From Bacteroidota bacterium (GTDB lineage Bacteria; Bacteroidota; Bacteroidia; Chitinophagales; Chitinophagaceae): a stretch of DNA of 9,706 nt. Below are positions 7,236-9,706 of the stretch, piece by piece. Within the stretch, counting starts at the first letter, position 1. The number at the start of each line of letters is the position of its first letter. The stretch is from assembly GCA_023386395.1 (NCBI GenBank), contig JAEWJV010000319.1, positions 1-9,706 of the forward strand, written 5' to 3'. The notes beneath the pieces are model-generated. The model did no database searches and was not told the origin of the DNA. It worked only from the letters and a program-made list of their open reading frames with translations. Position numbers and translations under genes: made by a program.

Positions 7236-8006
7236 ATGAAGCCGGTAGTTTTATTAGTAGAAGACAATACAGAGATTCTTGATTTTATTGAAAGCAACCT
7301 GCAGGATTTATATACGATAAAAAAAACGGTAAACGGTAAAGCAGCGCTGGATGTTTTAAGGAATGAAGTGATTGACCTTATTGTAAGCGATGTGATGATG
7401 CCTGTGATGGATGGCTTTGAATTATGCGGCATCATAAAATCCGACGTTGAATTAAGCCATTTGCCGGTAGTTTTATTAACGGCTAAAAATACGATGCAGG
7501 CAAAGATTGAGGGCCTTGAACTGGGCGCAGATGTTTACATAGAAAAACCATTTTCACCCAAATATTTAAAAACACAAATAGCCAGTTTGCTGGCAAACCG
7601 TAATAAGATAAAACAGTTCTTTGCCAATTCACCGCTGGTTGCATTGAAAACCATTGCCCACACAAAATCAGATGAACGCTTTTTAGATAAAGTAAACGAG
7701 GTCATCATTGAACATTTGCAGGATACCGGCCTGGATGTTGACAGGCTTGCAAAGTTCATGAACATGAGCCGGCCAACTTTTTACCGCAAAATAAATTCCA
7801 TTTCCGACCTCACACCCAACGACCTCATTAATCTAACCCGTTTAAAGAAAGCGGCTGAACTAATGGCAGGAGGCTACAACATAAATGAAGTGTCTGAAAT
7901 CGTTGGTTACAGCTCGCCGAAAATTTTCAGCAAGAATTTTGAAAAACAATTTGGTATAATGCCTTCTGAATATATGCACCATCGTTTGAAGGAAAAAAGT
8001 GACTGA
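7236..8006 (+). CDS. REC-AraC response regulator, partner of the propeller kinase
   Basis: The 256-residue product begins with a receiver domain (1-about 120) carrying all key residues: acidic pair E9-D10, phosphoacceptor D52 in LIVSDVMMPVMDG, T82 in VVLLTAKN and K104 in YIEKPFS. A linker leads to an AraC-type DNA-binding domain (about 150-250) with two helix-turn-helix units: LDVDRLAKFMNMSRPTFYRK, and INEVSEIVGYSSPKIFSKNF followed by FEKQFGIMPSEY. These are the output domains normally fused to the C-terminus of hybrid two-component sensors, so phosphotransfer from H825 of the upstream kinase to D52 is the likely pathway, acting on promoters of this locus. The ATG at 7236 is 12 bases after the kinase stop, in the same frame, with AGGGG suitably placed. 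The gene ends exactly where the convergent MuiA-family gene ends. The domain assignment is firm; the target genes are inferred. Confidence 0.96.
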   Translation: MKPVVLLVEDNTEILDFIESNLQDLYTIKKTVNGKAALDVLRNEVIDLIVSDVMMPVMDGFELCGIIKSDVELSHLPVVLLTAKNTMQAKIEGLELGADVYIEKPFSPKYLKTQIASLLANRNKIKQFFANSPLVALKTIAHTKSDERFLDKVNEVIIEHLQDTGLDVDRLAKFMNMSRPTFYRKINSISDLTPNDLINLTRLKKAAELMAGGYNINEVSEIVGYSSPKIFSKNFEKQFGIMPSEYMHHRLKEKSD

Positions 8007-9706
8007 TCAGTAAATATTTATCGTTTTGTCTTTCGGGTATTTTATCGAATAAGATAACCGAAGCGTCTTTGACTCATTGGGCTCAAGCTTTACTTGCCAC
8101 ATAAGCGAACCGTTATCTTTATCAGCAACAGCACCTGAAGTTTCATTTAATTCCACCTCAATGTCTTTATTAGTGCTTAAAGGATATTGGTCTTTTACAA
8201 CAATATTTACTGCTTCTTTTTTATTATTTTTTACTACAATTTCATAAGTAACCTTCTGAAGCTTGTTACTGCCTAAAAATTTCACACTGCTAAAGTCTTC
8301 AAGCTTTTTTCGGTTTATAACCACTCGCCTGTCATTGCCTAATGTTATATTAAGAGAATCTGAAGTTTTCTCCGGGTTAATATAGGTTTTGCCTACATAA
8401 GTGCCTTCCATTATTATATTGGCTTCCCCCGGCAGCAGGTTTAACCTTTCCCAGTTTTGCAGTTTTGCTATGAGGTAAACATCATTATCCATTTTCGGAA
8501 CAGCAATATGCTCGTATGCAGTACCGGCATCAACAATTTGCAAGGTGGCTGTTTGTTCTTTCCCATTGGTTGGCACATCAAAAGGAATATCTATATCGAA
8601 ATTCACATTTAGCGTTTTGTCGGTCACGGCTATATAATCCTGCAGGCCTTCCTTTAATTGAACAACAGTAGCGCCGCCTTCTGCAACACTGCCATACATA
8701 TTTTTTGCTGCCGCGGATTTTAATTTATCAATGCTTTTAATACTATTAGGATTAATTTGCCGGAATACTTCCTCGCTTACAATTTCGCCATTAACAACAT
8801 ACACAGGCTTAGGCGCAATATAATTACCAACCAGGTCGTCTTTTTTCTCTGCACCGTAACCAACAACAACTACTTCATTCAAATTTGAAGTGTCGCGAAT
8901 TTTAATGCCGGCAACGCTGCCCGTTAATGCGTGGCTAAGATTATTTCCCTGGTAGGGATTAATATAACCCAAAAACCATGATTGCAACTCCGGCGTATTC
9001 CCTTTTTGAGATGGCGTTGCTGTTGATAAAGAAAGTTTTACCTGCTTCCAGTCAATGCCGGTTGTTTGAACAATCTTCGCTTTATAAAAAATCTTTAACG
9101 GAAGCTGGATATTGTCTGCACGCATATCGTAAAACGGCTGCCAGTAAGCATTCCGGGCAATGTAAGAGATAATAAAATCTGCTTTCAAAGGCATAGCGGC
9201 ATTCAGTTCAAGCGTTAACCGGCCTGCCGTGCTTATATTCTTTTTATCTTCTTCATTTATCTGTTCCTTTATTTTATCAGCAAGAACAATCGCTTTGTTC
9301 TTCTTTTCCGTTAATTGGACAATCGTGTTTTGCAATTCGGTTGACTTTGAATGATAATAGTCCATCAACTTCTCCAGTTCTGATACGCTTAAACCATTTT
9401 GTTCACCTTTTATATCCCGGTTCATTTTTAAAACATCAAATAATTCTTTTGCATTGGTAATGGAAAGCTGAAGCTTGTCAATATTATTTTGCACATGCTG
9501 CAATGAATCGTCAAGCTGTTGCCTGCGCTGCGTCTTGGTTGTGCTTACCAGGTAATTCTTTGAAAATTCAAAGCCAAGAATGGTAACGGAAGACGGCGCT
9601 TTTATCTGGATACTGTTACTGTCAACCGCATTGCTAATATTATCAATTATAAGATGATTGTTTCCTGTTTTTAATATTGCAGAAACATTGTGCGTCATTT
9701 CTGCAC
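8007..9706 (-). CDS. MuiA-family protein (DUF4140 + DUF4139), 5' end cut off by window edge
   Basis: The minus strand is open from the stop at 8009-8007 to the right edge. An ATG at 9698 would give 563 residues, but the frame stays open upstream (…A-E before M) and this region aligns in pattern with the first conserved strand of DUF4140 (GAxVTR-like), so I think the true start and a signal peptide lie outside. Residue numbers here count from that ATG. Residues 1-50 are the rest of DUF4140 (GNNHLIIDNIS, then SIQIKAPSSVTILGFEF), 52-150 form a charged, likely coiled-coil stretch, and DUF4139 runs from about 158 to 563 (YIARNAYWQPFYDMRADNI, then DWKQVKLSLSTATPS). A TonB-plug-like segment interrupts DUF4139 at about 256-351. 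The family is named after a mucoidy inhibitor, but its biochemical role is unknown; export to the periplasm or cell surface is expected. No functional link to the glycan genes is visible. Confidence 0.9.
   Translation of the reverse strand, partial: AEMTHNVSAILKTGNNHLIIDNISNAVDSNSIQIKAPSSVTILGFEFSKNYLVSTTKTQRRQQLDDSLQHVQNNIDKLQLSITNAKELFDVLKMNRDIKGEQNGLSVSELEKLMDYYHSKSTELQNTIVQLTEKKNKAIVLADKIKEQINEEDKKNISTAGRLTLELNAAMPLKADFIISYIARNAYWQPFYDMRADNIQLPLKIFYKAKIVQTTGIDWKQVKLSLSTATPSQKGNTPELQSWFLGYINPYQGNNLSHALTGSVAGIKIRDTSNLNEVVVVGYGAEKKDDLVGNYIAPKPVYVVNGEIVSEEVFRQINPNSIKSIDKLKSAAAKNMYGSVAEGGATVVQLKEGLQDYIAVTDKTLNVNFDIDIPFDVPTNGKEQTATLQIVDAGTAYEHIAVPKMDNDVYLIAKLQNWERLNLLPGEANIIMEGTYVGKTYINPEKTSDSLNITLGNDRRVVINRKKLEDFSSVKFLGSNKLQKVTYEIVVKNNKKEAVNIVVKDQYPLSTNKDIEVELNETSGAVADKDNGSLMWQVKLEPNESKTLRLSYSIKYPKDKTINIY
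8646..8933 (-). other. SusC/TonB-receptor plug-like segment inside the DUF4139 domain
   Basis: Residues about 256-351 of the MuiA-family protein contain ALTGSVAGIKI, then LNEVVVVGYGAEKK, then PVYVVNGEIV, then INPNSIKSIDKLKSAAAKN-MYGS. Each piece resembles a SusC-family plug motif (ALQGRVAGV, LDEVVVVGYGTQKK, PLYVVDGV, NPNDIESIEVLKDASA-IYG). In SusC the EVVVVGYG motif comes before ALxGxxAG; here the order is reversed. No barrel follows, so this is not a transporter. The similarity is by eye from remembered motifs. Confidence 0.75.

Noticed and set aside
7241..7478. A 16-base identical repeat, GCCGGTAGTTTTATTA, at 7241-7256 and 7463-7478 in the receiver domain
   Set aside because: Both copies are in frame and encode the PVVLL of two hydrophobic core strands of the receiver fold, so similar codon choice explains it better than a mobile or regulatory repeat.

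Overview
The window looks like chromosomal DNA from a member of the Bacteroidota, probably a Chitinophaga-like lineage. This rests on content: a SusD-type lipoprotein, a GH92 mannosidase, an ECF sigma factor, and a two-propeller sensor kinase followed by a REC-AraC regulator. Start sites mostly lack Shine-Dalgarno sequences and intergenic DNA is AT-rich, which also fits. The taxonomic placement is inference from gene families, with no rRNA or marker gene to confirm it.

Layout. On the minus strand, reading right to left from 3785, come an ECF sigma factor, a GH92 exo-alpha-mannosidase 33 bases downstream, and after a 205-base gap the N-terminal 228 codons of a SusD-like glycan-binding lipoprotein that runs off the left edge. 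A 312-base divergent intergenic region (3786-4097) holds several direct and inverted repeats that are candidate operators. On the plus strand a sensor histidine kinase (4098-7223) and a REC-AraC response regulator (7236-8006) are tightly coupled. From the right edge, a minus-strand gene for a DUF4140/DUF4139 (MuiA-family) protein converges on the regulator with no base between the two stop codons.

How they may work together. The left half resembles part of a polysaccharide utilization locus for alpha-mannose-containing glycans (yeast-type mannan or N-glycans). The SusD-like protein would bind the glycan at the cell surface and the GH92 enzyme would release mannose. The propeller kinase would sense a periplasmic oligosaccharide and phosphorylate the AraC regulator, and the sigma factor would give a second layer of control. 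No SusC transporter gene and no FecR-type anti-sigma gene is present in the window. The MuiA-family gene is probably unrelated to the locus.

Main points of interest. The kinase and regulator, usually a single hybrid polypeptide in this type of locus, are separate genes in the same reading frame divided by tandem stop codons. The MuiA-family protein carries an internal segment resembling pieces of a SusC/TonB-receptor plug domain in rearranged order. The divergent control region is rich in dyads. I found no RNA genes, CRISPR arrays, insertion sequences or clear intrinsic terminators.
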